Below, in pieces: positions 44,519-52,687 of a stretch of 64,000 nt of DNA. A model generated the notes under the pieces. It made no database searches. It saw only the letters and a list, made by a program, of their open reading frames with translations, and was not told the DNA's origin. Position numbers and translations under genes: made by a program. Location: positions 1,798,001 to 1,862,000 of the forward strand of contig NZ_JAFBBY010000001.1 in the NCBI RefSeq assembly GCF_016907515.1. The letters run 5' to 3'. The stretch comes from Nocardioides nitrophenolicus. GTDB taxonomy: Bacteria; Actinomycetota; Actinomycetes; Propionibacteriales; Nocardioidaceae. Positions within the stretch are counted from its first letter, which is position 1, and every line of letters starts with the position of its first letter.

Positions 44519-45850
44519 TCAGAACAGCAGCGCCGTGGCCGGGTCGGCCACCAGGTCGGCGACATCGGCGAGGAACCGGGAGCCGGTGGCGCCGTCGATG
44601 TGGCGATGGTCGAAGGACAGCGACAGGGTCATCACCTGGCGCGGCAGCACCTGGTCGCCGACCACCCACGGCCGCGGCCTGATCGCGCCGAGGCACAGGA
44701 TCGCGGACTCACCGGGGTTGATGATCGGCGTGCCCCCGTCGACGCCGAACACCCCGACGTTGGTGAGGGTGAACGACCCGCCCGCCATGTCGGCGGGCTG
44801 GGTGCGGCCCTCGCGAGCGGTGGTGGTGAGCGCCTCCAGTGCCTCGGCGAGCTCGACCAGGGACAGGGCGTGGGCGTCCTTGATGTTGGGGACCACCAGG
44901 CCGCGGGGGGTGGCGGCGGCGATGCCGAGGTTGACGTAGTGCTTGACCACGACCTCCTGGGCGGCCTCGTCCCAGGTCGAGTTGATCAGCGGGGTACGGC
45001 GCAGCGCGAGCAGGCAGGCCCGGGCGACGACCAGCAGCGGGCTGACCTTGACGTCCGCGAGCTCCCGGCGATCCCGCAGCCGGGCGACCAGCTCCACGGT
45101 CGCGGTGGCGTCGATGGTGACCCACTCGGTGACATGGGGCGCGGTGGAGGCCGAGGCCACCATCGCGGCGGCCATGTTCTTGCGCACCCCCTTGATCGGC
45201 TCGCGGGTCTCGCGGCCGGCGGGGTCGGCGGCGACCGGGGCCGCGACGGGACGAGCCGCCGGCGCGGCGCCGCCCGCGGCGGCGAGCACGTCCTCCTTGC
45301 TGACCGTGCCCTGGGGCCCGGTCGGCGCCAGCGTGGTGAGGTCGACGCCGAGGTCGCGGGCCAGCCGGCGCACCAGCGGCTTGGCGAGGGCCCGGGCCGG
45401 GCGGGCGGGCTCGTCGACCGGACCCGGCACCACCACGGCCGGCACCTCGTCGGGCGTGGCCTTGCGGGCGCGCCGCTTGAGCGCGCGCTGCTTGGGCCCG
45501 TAGCCGACGAGGGTGGCGTTGCCGGCCGGCGGGATGTTGGTGTCGATCGGCTCGGGAGCGGGCGGAGCCGCCGCCGGAGCGGTCGGCGGCGTGGCGGCGG
45601 GCGCGGCGCCCGGCTCGCCGATCCGGATGATCGGCGTGCCGACCTCGACCGTCCGCCCCTCGGGGACGAGCAGCGCCAGCACGTGGCCGGCGTACGGCGA
45701 GGGCAGCTCGACGATCGACTTGGCGGTCTCGATCTCGACCACGATGTCGTTGACCGCGACGACATCGCCCTCCTTGACCCGCCAGGCCACGATCTCGGCC
45801 TCGGTGAGGCCCTCGCCGACGTCGGGGAGCTTGAACTCGTGGGCAGTCAT
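44519..45850 (-). CDS. bkdC: Branched-chain 2-oxoacid dehydrogenase E2 (dihydrolipoamide acyltransferase)
   Basis: A 443-residue E2 core. The lipoyl domain carries Lys44 in ETAKS, then a Pro/Ala linker, a peripheral subunit-binding domain (LVRRLARDLGVDLTTLAPTGPQGTVSKEDVL, cited in part: RRLARDLGVDL) and the catalytic domain with the active-site DHRHIDGA near the C-terminus. It transfers the acyl group from E1 to CoA, giving isobutyryl-, isovaleryl- or 2-methylbutyryl-CoA from valine, leucine and isoleucine. GAGGAG precedes the start. It lies eight bases after the E1-beta gene. No E3 gene is in the operon. Confidence 0.93.
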   Translation of the reverse strand: MTAHEFKLPDVGEGLTEAEIVAWRVKEGDVVAVNDIVVEIETAKSIVELPSPYAGHVLALLVPEGRTVEVGTPIIRIGEPGAAPAATPPTAPAAAPPAPEPIDTNIPPAGNATLVGYGPKQRALKRRARKATPDEVPAVVVPGPVDEPARPARALAKPLVRRLARDLGVDLTTLAPTGPQGTVSKEDVLAAAGGAAPAARPVAAPVAADPAGRETREPIKGVRKNMAAAMVASASTAPHVTEWVTIDATATVELVARLRDRRELADVKVSPLLVVARACLLALRRTPLINSTWDEAAQEVVVKHYVNLGIAAATPRGLVVPNIKDAHALSLVELAEALEALTTTAREGRTQPADMAGGSFTLTNVGVFGVDGGTPIINPGESAILCLGAIRPRPWVVGDQVLPRQVMTLSLSFDHRHIDGATGSRFLADVADLVADPATALLF

Positions 45851-45858
45851 GGCACTCC

Positions 45859-46836
45859 TCAGAACCCGTAGGTCCGGTCGACGGCGTCGAGGATCCGGTC
45901 GAGGTCGGGCAGGAAGGCGTCCTCGATCCGGGCGGGCGGGTACGGCGTGTCGAAGCCGGTGACGCGCAGCACCGGCGCCTCCAGCGAGTGGAAGCACTCC
46001 TCGGTGACCCGGGCCGCGATCTCGGCACCGAGGCCGAGGGTCAGGTGCGCCTCGTGGACGACCACCAGGCGACCAGTACGCCGGACCGACTCGTGGACGG
46101 GGACCAGGTCGAGCGGGGAGAGGGTGCGCAGGTCGATCACCTCGAGCGAGCGGCCCTCCTCCGCGGCGACGGTCGCGGCGTCCAGGCAGGTGGAGACCGT
46201 CGGCCCGTAGGCGACGAGGGTCGCGTCCGCACCCGCACGCACCACCCGCGACTGCCACAGCGGCGCGGCCGGCGCCGACTCGTCGACCTCGGCCTTCGCG
46301 GAGTGGTAGAGCCGCTTGGGCTCGAGGAAGACCACCGGGTCGTCGGAGTGGATGGCCTGCTGGATCATCACGTAGGCGTCGGCCGGGTTGGAGCAGGTGA
46401 CCACCTTGAGCCCGGGGGTGTGCACGAACTGCGCCTCGGGCGACTCGCTGTGGTGCTCGACCGCGCCGATGCCGCCGCCGTACGGGATCCGGATCACCAT
46501 CGGCATCCGGACCCGGCCCTGGCTGCGGAAGTGGATCTTGGCGACCTGGCACACGATCTGGTCGTACGCCGGGTAGACGAAGCCGTCGAACTGGATCTCC
46601 ACCACGGGCCGGTAGCCGCGCATCGCGAGACCGACGGCGGTGCCGACGATGCCGGACTCCGCCAGCGGGGTGTCGACGACCCGCGCGTCGCCGAAGTCCT
46701 TCTGCAGCCCGTCGGTGATCCGGAAGACGCCGCCGAGGGCGCCGACGTCCTCGCCCATGACGACGACCTTGTCGTCGTCCTCCATCGCCTTGCGCAGGCC
46801 CGCGTTGAGGGCCTTGGCCAGGGTCATCGTGGTCAT
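45859..46836 (-). CDS. bkdB: Branched-chain 2-oxoacid dehydrogenase E1 beta subunit
   Basis: A 325-residue transketolase-like subunit with VVVMGEDVGALGGVFRIT, DTPLAESGIVGTAVGLAMRGYRPVVEIQF (cited in part: DTPLAESGIVGTA), GAVEHHSESPEA and the C-terminal VTGFDTPYPP. It pairs with BkdA to form the thiamine-diphosphate site. The start overlaps the stop of bkdA (ATGA), assuring equal synthesis of the two subunits. Confidence 0.94.
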   Translation of the reverse strand: MTTMTLAKALNAGLRKAMEDDDKVVVMGEDVGALGGVFRITDGLQKDFGDARVVDTPLAESGIVGTAVGLAMRGYRPVVEIQFDGFVYPAYDQIVCQVAKIHFRSQGRVRMPMVIRIPYGGGIGAVEHHSESPEAQFVHTPGLKVVTCSNPADAYVMIQQAIHSDDPVVFLEPKRLYHSAKAEVDESAPAAPLWQSRVVRAGADATLVAYGPTVSTCLDAATVAAEEGRSLEVIDLRTLSPLDLVPVHESVRRTGRLVVVHEAHLTLGLGAEIAARVTEECFHSLEAPVLRVTGFDTPYPPARIEDAFLPDLDRILDAVDRTYGF

Positions 46837-47966
46837 CGGCCCACCTCCTCGAACGAGGCGGCGTGGGCGTCGTAGTCCGCCTGCTGCGCGGCGAGCTCGG
46901 CCGTCTTCTCGGCGTGGACCAGGTCCCACAGGTCGTGGGTCGAGGGATCGGGCAGCGCGTGGCACTCGCGGCGCATCCGCTCGCCGAGCGCGTCGGCCTC
47001 GGCCGCGACCTCGGCCAGGAAGGCGTCGTCGGCCATCCCGTTGCGGCGCAGGTAGACCTCGAGCCGGGCGATCGGGTCCTTCAGCTTCCAGTGCTCGACG
47101 TCGTCGCTGAGCCGGTAGCGGGTCGGGTCGTCGGTGGTGGTGTGGGCGCCCATCCGGTAGGTGTAGGCCTCGATCAGGACCGGGCCCTGGCCGTCGCGGG
47201 CGCGCTGCAGCGCGGCCCGGGTGACGGCGTACGTCGCGAGCACGTCGTTGCCGTCGACCCGGATGCCGGGGAAGCCGAAGCCGTGGGAGCGGCGGTAGAG
47301 CGGGATCCGGGACTGCCGCTCGAAGGGCTCCGAGATCGCCCACTGGTTGTTCTGGCAGAAGAAGACGACCGGCGCGTTGAACGAGGCCGCGAAGACGAAC
47401 GCCTCGTTGACGTCGCCCTGCGACGTGGCGCCGTCGCCGAAGTGGGCGACCACGGCGGTGTCGCGCTCCGGGTCGCCGGTGCCGACCAGGCCGTCGCGCT
47501 GCACACCCATGGCGTAGCCGGTCGCGTGCAGTGTCTGCGCGCCGATCACGATCGTGTAGAGGCCGAAGTTGTGCGCCGACGGGTCCCAGCCGCCCTGGTC
47601 GACCCCGCGGAACAGGGCGAGCAGCCGGACCGGGTCGACCCCGCGGCACCAGGCGACGCCGTGCTCGCGGTAGGTCGGGAAGACGTAGTCCTGCGGCGCG
47701 AGCGCGCGGCCGGCGCCGATCTGGGCGGCCTCCTGGCCCAGCAGCTGCGCCCACAGGCCGAGCTCGCCGTGGCGCTGCAGGGCGGTCGCCTCGGTGTCGA
47801 GGCGCCGGACCAGGGTCATGTCGCGGTAGAAGCCGCGCAGCTCCTCGGCGCTGAACTCGATGTCGAAGCCGGGGTGGCGCACGCGCTCGCCCTCGGGGGT
47901 GAGCAGCTGGACCAGCTCGGGGTCAGGTGCGCGCTCGGGCGGGGGTCCGAAGACGGGATCGGTCAT
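46833..47966 (-). CDS. bkdA: Branched-chain 2-oxoacid dehydrogenase E1 alpha subunit
   Basis: A 377-residue subunit that decarboxylates branched-chain 2-oxoacids. The thiamine-diphosphate motif GDGATSQGDVNEAFVFAASFNAPVVFFCQNN is intact (GDG and the closing NN about 28 residues apart), and GAHTTTDDPTRYR is the conserved loop. The N-terminal 40 residues are an acidic, Pro-rich extension. AAGGAG precedes the ATG. A CRP-like site lies about 95 bases upstream. Confidence 0.94.
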   Translation of the reverse strand: MTDPVFGPPPERAPDPELVQLLTPEGERVRHPGFDIEFSAEELRGFYRDMTLVRRLDTEATALQRHGELGLWAQLLGQEAAQIGAGRALAPQDYVFPTYREHGVAWCRGVDPVRLLALFRGVDQGGWDPSAHNFGLYTIVIGAQTLHATGYAMGVQRDGLVGTGDPERDTAVVAHFGDGATSQGDVNEAFVFAASFNAPVVFFCQNNQWAISEPFERQSRIPLYRRSHGFGFPGIRVDGNDVLATYAVTRAALQRARDGQGPVLIEAYTYRMGAHTTTDDPTRYRLSDDVEHWKLKDPIARLEVYLRRNGMADDAFLAEVAAEADALGERMRRECHALPDPSTHDLWDLVHAEKTAELAAQQADYDAHAASFEEVGR

Positions 47967-48057
47967 GCGCCACTCCTTGCATCCGCCGCCTGCGGGATCG
48001 CCGCGGCACGGGTCGGGTCGGTCCGTGGTCCGGGTCCGTCACAGGGGTGGCGTGACG

Positions 48058-48073
48058 TGTGATCCGGAGCACA
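48058..48073. promoter_or_regulatory. CRP/GlxR-like site upstream of bkdA
   Basis: TGTGATCCGGAGCACA agrees with TGTGA-N6-TCACA at nine of ten informative bases. It is embedded in a wider inverted repeat (GTGACGTGTG ... CACACCGTCAC). The distance to bkdA suits an activator. Confidence 0.45.
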
Positions 48074-48221
48074 CCGTCACTCGCCACGATAACTCGTCCC
48101 CATGATTCGGCCGGTGAGCCCAACGCCGCGGCGTTGGGGGCGACGCACGGGAGTGCTCCCGGCGCCCTGTCCCCCCAGGCGGTACGACGGCACGGGGAGC
48201 CGCGCCGTCGTACCGATCGCG

Positions 48222-49064
48222 TCACTTCTCCACGTAGGTGTAGCCGCTGACCAGCCAGTCGCCCGAGCTCCCGTCGAGGGCCCAGGTCGAGTCCAGGGTC
48301 TTGCCCGTGCTGGGGGCGTAGACGTCGCCGTAGACGTTGACGACGTAGGCGTCGAGCGTCGTCTCCGGCTCCTGGAAGGTGTACTCGGCGTTGGACATCT
48401 CCAGGTTGCCGGCCACGGCCTTGCAGCCGGCCTGGTCGGTGAACTCGGAGGCGAAGTACTCCGGCGTCGTGAGCCCCTCGACCGCCAGGCAGTCGCCCTC
48501 GAGCAGCGAGTCGAGGAAGGCCCGCGCGGTGATGGTCGGGTCGTCGGTCGGTACGTCGGTGGGTGCGTCGGTCGGCTCGTCCGTGGGCTCGTCGGTCGGC
48601 TCGTCCGTGGGCTCGTCGGTCGGCTCGTCGCTGGGCTCGTCCGAGGCGCTCTCGGAGGTGTCGTCCTTGGCCGCCGGCTTGTCGTCGTCGCCGTTGAACA
48701 CGGTGAGGGCGAGCACCGCCACGATGCCGAGCACCAGGACCACCGCACCGGCCACGAGGCCGATGATCAGGCCCTTCTTGCCGCCCCCGCTGCTCGGTGG
48801 CGCGGGGAAGCCGGGACCGCCCGGCCCGCCCGGCCCGCCGGGGTAGCCGCCGCCCGGGTAGCCCGGCTGCTGGGGATAGCCCGGTTGCGGATAGCCGGGC
48901 TGCGGCGGGTAGCCGGCCGCCGGGGGCGGCGCGGGGTAGCCCTGCTGCGGCGGCTGCTGGCCCGGCGCGCCGTACGGCGGCACCGGCGCCCCGCCGGCGG
49001 GCGGCGCGATCTGGGTCGGGGGCTGCTCGCCCGGCTGCCCAGGTGGGGGGAACTGGTCGCTCAC
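48222..49064 (-). CDS. Pro/Gly-rich membrane-anchored protein with TDEP repeats and NTF2-like outer domain
   Basis: A 280-residue protein: a 100-residue Pro/Gly/Tyr/Gln-rich cytosolic part (PGYPQPGYPQQPGYPGG), one transmembrane helix (GLIIGLVAGAVVLVLGIVAVLAL), an acidic spacer with eight EPTD/TDEP-type repeats, then a C-terminal domain (ARAFLDSLLEGDCLAVEGL ... WALDGSSGDWLVSGYTYVE) of the DUF4878/NTF2-like kind common in actinobacterial exported proteins. The function is unknown. A TAGGCT box ends eight bases before the GTG. The longer frame to 49112 overlaps the upstream gene. It is the last of six similar minus-strand genes. Confidence 0.75.
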   Translation of the reverse strand: MSDQFPPPGQPGEQPPTQIAPPAGGAPVPPYGAPGQQPPQQGYPAPPPAAGYPPQPGYPQPGYPQQPGYPGGGYPGGPGGPGGPGFPAPPSSGGGKKGLIIGLVAGAVVLVLGIVAVLALTVFNGDDDKPAAKDDTSESASDEPSDEPTDEPTDEPTDEPTDEPTDAPTDVPTDDPTITARAFLDSLLEGDCLAVEGLTTPEYFASEFTDQAGCKAVAGNLEMSNAEYTFQEPETTLDAYVVNVYGDVYAPSTGKTLDSTWALDGSSGDWLVSGYTYVEK

Positions 49065-49071
49065 GCGCGTG

Positions 49072-49077
49072 AGCCTA
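49072..49077 (-). promoter_or_regulatory. Predicted -10 box TAGGCT of the last gene in the anchored-protein cluster
   Basis: TAGGCT on the minus strand, then seven bases, then GTG 49064. The box overlaps the stop codon of the preceding gene, so the gene has its own promoter even though it is tightly packed. Confidence 0.5.
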
Positions 49078-49953
49078 GTGCCAGTCGGGCTCCGGGACGG
49101 GCGATTCGGCACGGCGGCCCGACCACAGGCCGACCAGCACCAGGACCAGGCCGGGGACCGCCGCCAGCAGGAAGCCGCGCGCGTACGGCTCGAGCGAGTC
49201 GATCACGGTGTCCACCAGGACGCCGGCGAGCTCGCGGCGCTCGACCTGGACCCGGTCCAGGACGGCGGTGCCCAGCGGGTTCGCGGCCGCGAGCAGCCCC
49301 GCCGCGGCGAGGGCGACGCCGAGCAGGGCGAACCCGAGGGCCCGGACCTCGGCCCGCCAACCGCGCGCCACGATCAGGGCGATCACGACCAGGCCGATCC
49401 ACACGAAGGGCAGCAGCCGGCTGACCCCGTCGACGGCGCGGTACGCCGGCCCCGCCTCCGCGACCTTCGACTCGCGCTCCACCGGGACCCGCACCTCGAC
49501 GTCGGGCAGCAGCCCGACCGGGATGCCGCGGTCCTCGAGCCGGGCCAGCACCAGGTCGACCAGCGGCCCGGCGTCGACGGTGATCGAGCCGTCGGCGGGG
49601 GCGTCCGGGTCCTTCAGCACCGCGAGCACCTGGTCGTGCACGTCACCGTTGGCGGTGCGCCAGAAGGCCGGGAATTCCGGACTCTCCACCGCCGCCCTGG
49701 CCGCCTGGTCGGCCCACGTCCGCACGCCCGAGGGCAGTCCGAAGGGGATGTTCTCCTGCAGCGCCTCGACCGCCCCGTCCGCGGCGGCGTCGGCGAGCAC
49801 CCGGCGCACGGTCGGGTCGTCGGCGAGACCGCCGACCGTGTCGACGTACGCCGCACGGTCGTCGACCCGCGCGGTCAGCCAGCTGCCGGCGATGGCGAAG
49901 GGCGCGACCAGGGTCGCGAGCAGGACCGTGACGGTCAGGGCGAGGGTGCGCAT
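49075..49953 (-). CDS. Four-helix membrane protein, unknown function
   Basis: A 292-residue integral membrane protein: an N-terminal helix (TLALTVTVLLATLVAPFAIAGSWL), a 150-residue extracytoplasmic domain (DDRAAYVDTVGGLADDPTVRRVLADAAADG...), then three helices (LLPFVWIGLVVIALIVA, ALGFALLGVALAAAGLLAAA, GFLLAAVPGLVLVLVGLW). Proteins of this plan are widespread and uncharacterised in actinobacteria. It lies 13 bases after the DUF2510 gene and is probably co-transcribed with it. Confidence 0.72.
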   Translation of the reverse strand: MRTLALTVTVLLATLVAPFAIAGSWLTARVDDRAAYVDTVGGLADDPTVRRVLADAAADGAVEALQENIPFGLPSGVRTWADQAARAAVESPEFPAFWRTANGDVHDQVLAVLKDPDAPADGSITVDAGPLVDLVLARLEDRGIPVGLLPDVEVRVPVERESKVAEAGPAYRAVDGVSRLLPFVWIGLVVIALIVARGWRAEVRALGFALLGVALAAAGLLAAANPLGTAVLDRVQVERRELAGVLVDTVIDSLEPYARGFLLAAVPGLVLVLVGLWSGRRAESPVPEPDWH

Positions 49954-49966
49954 CCGGGCGGTCGGC

Positions 49967-50818
49967 TCAGCCGCTGTACGGCTCCGCGACCTTCCAGTCC
50001 CCGTCTTCCTTGACCAGCTTCATGGTGAGGGTGCGCGAGCTGGTCCGGTCGCCGTCGAGCTCCTCGTCGAGGAAGTCGTCGTCGGCGGTGTACTCGGCGG
50101 TCTGGCGGATCTCGACGGTCGCGTCGTCGCCGTCCTCGTCGACGTCCTTGACCTCGAACTCCACGTCGTAGTTGTCGCGGATCTCGTCGACCGAGCGGCC
50201 GTACCTGTCCTCGAACTCCGCGCGCTGGTCGTCCTCCTCGTCCTTGCGGTTGTCGCCGTACTCGCCGCAGTCGTCGGCGTCCGCCGCCTCGAGCAGGGTG
50301 TCGCGCTGGTCCTCCGAGCTCAGCTCGCAGACCTTCTCGACGTCGCCGTCGAAGCTGGCCAGCAGGTACTCCTGCGCCACGTCGCCGGGGCCGTTGCCGC
50401 CGACCGCCTTCACCAGGACCACCACGAGGAGCAGCAGGACGACGACCGCGACCGCCGCTCCGCCGAGGATCAGGCCGAGCCTCTTGCCGGAGCCGCCCGC
50501 GGGCGGCGGGGCCCAGGAGGGCTGGCCGAACTGCTGGGGCTGGCCGAACTGCTGGGGCTGCTGGCCGAACTGCTGCGCCTGCTGGCCGTAGGGCTGCTGG
50601 GCCTGCTGGCCGTAGGGCTGCTGCGGCTGGCCGTAGGGCTGAGCGGGCGGCTGCTGTGGGGCCGGGGGCTGCGGGGCGATGACCGTGGCGTCGGCGGCCG
50701 GCGCGGACGCGGGCGGCTGGGTGTGCTCGGTCCATCCGGTGCCGTCCCACCAGCGCTGCCCGCCCTGTCCGTCGGGATACCAACCGGCGGGGACGGTGGG
50801 CTGGTTCGGGTCGGACAT
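49967..50818 (-). CDS. DUF2510 protein with Gln/Pro-rich segment, one membrane helix and acidic outer domain
   Basis: A 283-residue protein. The N-terminal DUF2510 module (PAGWYPDGQGGQRWWDGTGWTEH) is followed by a repetitive QPYGQQAQQ / QQFGQPQQFG segment, one transmembrane helix (AVAVVVLLLLVVVLV) and an acidic domain ending TLTMKLVKEDGDWKVAEPYSG, an NTF2-like/DUF4878 ending. DUF2510 is a short Trp-rich cytosolic module of unknown role. Two ATGs stand in tandem. AGGAG is seven bases from the second, which I use. Confidence 0.75.
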   Translation of the reverse strand: MSDPNQPTVPAGWYPDGQGGQRWWDGTGWTEHTQPPASAPAADATVIAPQPPAPQQPPAQPYGQPQQPYGQQAQQPYGQQAQQFGQQPQQFGQPQQFGQPSWAPPPAGGSGKRLGLILGGAAVAVVVLLLLVVVLVKAVGGNGPGDVAQEYLLASFDGDVEKVCELSSEDQRDTLLEAADADDCGEYGDNRKDEEDDQRAEFEDRYGRSVDEIRDNYDVEFEVKDVDEDGDDATVEIRQTAEYTADDDFLDEELDGDRTSSRTLTMKLVKEDGDWKVAEPYSG

Positions 50819-50908
50819 CACACTCTCCTGGGCACGCGGGCAGGTCGGCGGGCATCATGCCACGCGGCCGGCCGGTTCAACCCCGGCGGCTCGGAGATCG
50901 CGATGTCT

Positions 50909-51118
50909 TCAGTTGGTGGTGGTGATGACCGCCACCAGCGCGACGAACAGGACCAGCGCGATCGCGGTCAGCAGTCCGACGGTGAAGCCGATGGTGCGCT
51001 TGACCGTGGCGGGCGGGGGCGGGAGCGCGGGTCCGCCGTAGGCCGGCGGCCCACCGAGGTACGGCGGGGGCGGCGGACCCGGGGGCGGCGGCGGAGCACC
51101 GTAGGGCGGCTGGCTCAT
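50909..51118 (-). CDS. Small Pro-rich tail-anchored protein
   Basis: 69 residues: 37 almost entirely Pro, Gly and Tyr (GAPPPPPGPPPPPYLGG), then one hydrophobic helix (TIGFTVGLLTAIALVLFVALVAVI) and a four-residue tail. It resembles the N-terminal module of its larger neighbours without the outer domain. TAACCT six bases before the ATG supports it as a real, separately transcribed gene. The function is unknown. Confidence 0.65.
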   Translation of the reverse strand: MSQPPYGAPPPPPGPPPPPYLGGPPAYGGPALPPPPATVKRTIGFTVGLLTAIALVLFVALVAVITTTN

Positions 51119-51124
51119 GGGACG

Positions 51125-51130
51125 AGGTTA
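51125..51130 (-). promoter_or_regulatory. Predicted -10 box TAACCT
   Basis: TAACCT, six bases, then ATG 51118 on the minus strand. Confidence 0.55.
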
Positions 51131-51157
51131 GTCAGGAACCGGCCCGCGCGGGGCGGT

Positions 51158-52144
51158 TCAGCCGGCGTCGCTGAGCTTCCACCGGCCGTCCTCGCGGACC
51201 AGGTGGAAGACCGAGGTGTCCTTCGCACCGTAGATGTCGAGCTCGACCGGAACGCTCGCCTTCTCCCCCGTCGGGTCGATGGTGGCCGCGCCGACGTCCC
51301 AGGTCACCTTGTCGCCCAGCTCGGTCGGGATCTGGGCCGCGTCGCAGCTGCCCTCGTCGGCGAGGTAGGCGGAGGTGACCAGGTCCTCGGCGGTCGCGCA
51401 GTCGCCGGCGAACGCGGCGTCGAGGAAGGCCGCCACGACCGCGGCCGGCTCGTCGGGGACGGCGTCCGCGGTGCTCGAGCCCCGCGCCGACGGACCGCCC
51501 GTACCGGTCGGGTCCGCGGGCGGGCTGCCGGGGCTGCTCGGGGCGTCGGTGCTGTCGGTGCTGTCGGTGCTGTTGGGGCTCTCGGAGCTGCGGGACGCGT
51601 CGTACGACGCGACCAGCCACTGCCCGTCGACCTTCTCGAGCACGAAGGTGTAGGTCGAGCTGCCGTACTGGCTGGTGAAGTCGGCCGGCACGCTCGCGGT
51701 CGAGCCGTCGATGCTGGCGTCGTGGACGTCGGACTCGACGTCCTCGGTGGCGAGCAGCTGGAAGGCCTCCGACCGGCACGGGTCGGTCGCCTTCGCGTCC
51801 TCGGTAAGCAGCTTCTCGGCCGCCGCGCAGTCCCCGTCCTCGGCGGCGTCGACCAGCTGCTCGACGACGTCCTCGGGCGTCCTCGCCGAGGAGTCCTCGG
51901 CACGACCGCCGTCGTCACCGTCGTCGTCACCGGTGAGCGCGAGGACCAGGCCGACCGCGACGGCGACCAGCAGGACCACCCCGACGACACCCAGCACGAT
52001 CCACGGCACCCGGCTCCTGCCCCCCGGTGCCGGCGGGAACGGAGGCGGCCCGGCGGGAGGGGGCGGGAACGGGGGCGGTCCCGCCGGGGGCGGTCCCGCC
52101 GGGGGCGGCGGGAACGAGGGCGGCGGCGGGGGCTGCTGGCTCAT
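51158..52144 (-). CDS. Membrane-anchored protein with two tandem NTF2-like outer domains
   Basis: A 328-residue protein: a Pro-rich start (PPPSFPPPPAGPPPAGPPP), a transmembrane helix (WIVLGVVGVVLLVAVAVGLVLAL), and then two copies of the same domain. Copy one runs from EDVVEQLVDAAEDGDCAAAEKLL to YTFVLEKVDGQWLVASYD, and copy two from AAVVAAFLDAAFAGDCATAEDLV to FHLVREDGRWKLSDAG. A Ser/Thr/Pro linker separates them. Each has a GDC-A-AE turn. The ATG overlaps the stop of the upstream gene by one base (TGATG). The function is unknown. Confidence 0.75.
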   Translation of the reverse strand: MSQQPPPPPSFPPPPAGPPPAGPPPFPPPPAGPPPFPPAPGGRSRVPWIVLGVVGVVLLVAVAVGLVLALTGDDDGDDGGRAEDSSARTPEDVVEQLVDAAEDGDCAAAEKLLTEDAKATDPCRSEAFQLLATEDVESDVHDASIDGSTASVPADFTSQYGSSTYTFVLEKVDGQWLVASYDASRSSESPNSTDSTDSTDAPSSPGSPPADPTGTGGPSARGSSTADAVPDEPAAVVAAFLDAAFAGDCATAEDLVTSAYLADEGSCDAAQIPTELGDKVTWDVGAATIDPTGEKASVPVELDIYGAKDTSVFHLVREDGRWKLSDAG

Positions 52145-52578
52145 CAGGGGTGCACCTGCTCGAGATAGTCGGAGAACCACGACTCCAGGTCGGCCGGGTC
52201 GGTGGGGAAGTCGGGGATGCTCGTGGGCATACCCGACGGGACCCCGCTCGGAACCCGCGTCGGGCGGTCGGGCCCGCTCGGGATGCCGCTGGGCAGGTCC
52301 GGCAGGCTCGTCGTCGGCAGGTCGCTCGGGAAGTCCGAGGGATCGATCGTGGGCAGGTCGAGGGTGGGCTTCGTGGCGGGCGCACCGGGCGTCGTACTGC
52401 CGGTGGTGGTGCTGCCGGCCGGGTCGGCGTCGCCGTCGTCGCGGCCGACGAGCAGGAACGCGGCGACCGCCACGACCGCGATCGCGAGGACGACGCCGCC
52501 GACCGCGACGACCGCCCGCAGGCCACGGCCGCCGGCCACCTCGAGGGACGGGCCGTCGGTGGGGAGCTCGGGGGGCAC
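52144..52578 (-). CDS. Single-pass membrane protein with Pro/Ser/Thr-rich tail
   Basis: 144 residues: a short N-terminus, one helix (AVVAVGGVVLAIAVVAVAAFLLV), then a tail of DLPTIDPSDFPSDLPTTSLP-type repeats ending in a short conserved-looking DLESWFSDYLEQVHP. Start GTG with a TAGGGT box six bases upstream. It is the first gene of the six-gene cluster and is translationally coupled to the next. It is divergent from the GntR gene. No family is recognised. Confidence 0.65.
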   Translation of the reverse strand: MPPELPTDGPSLEVAGGRGLRAVVAVGGVVLAIAVVAVAAFLLVGRDDGDADPAGSTTTGSTTPGAPATKPTLDLPTIDPSDFPSDLPTTSLPDLPSGIPSGPDRPTRVPSGVPSGMPTSIPDFPTDPADLESWFSDYLEQVHP

Positions 52579-52584
52579 GCCCTC

Positions 52585-52590
52585 ACCCTA
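52585..52590 (-). promoter_or_regulatory. Predicted -10 box TAGGGT
   Basis: TAGGGT, six bases, then GTG 52578 on the minus strand. Probably the main promoter of the cluster of anchored proteins. Confidence 0.55.
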
Positions 52591-52687
52591 GGACGTTCGC
52601 CCGGCCCTCGTCCGCGATGCGACATTTCGCGACCGCGCCGGCCGGCGAGCTGCGTCCCTAAGCAACCGGGCTTGCAGAATGGGGCGC

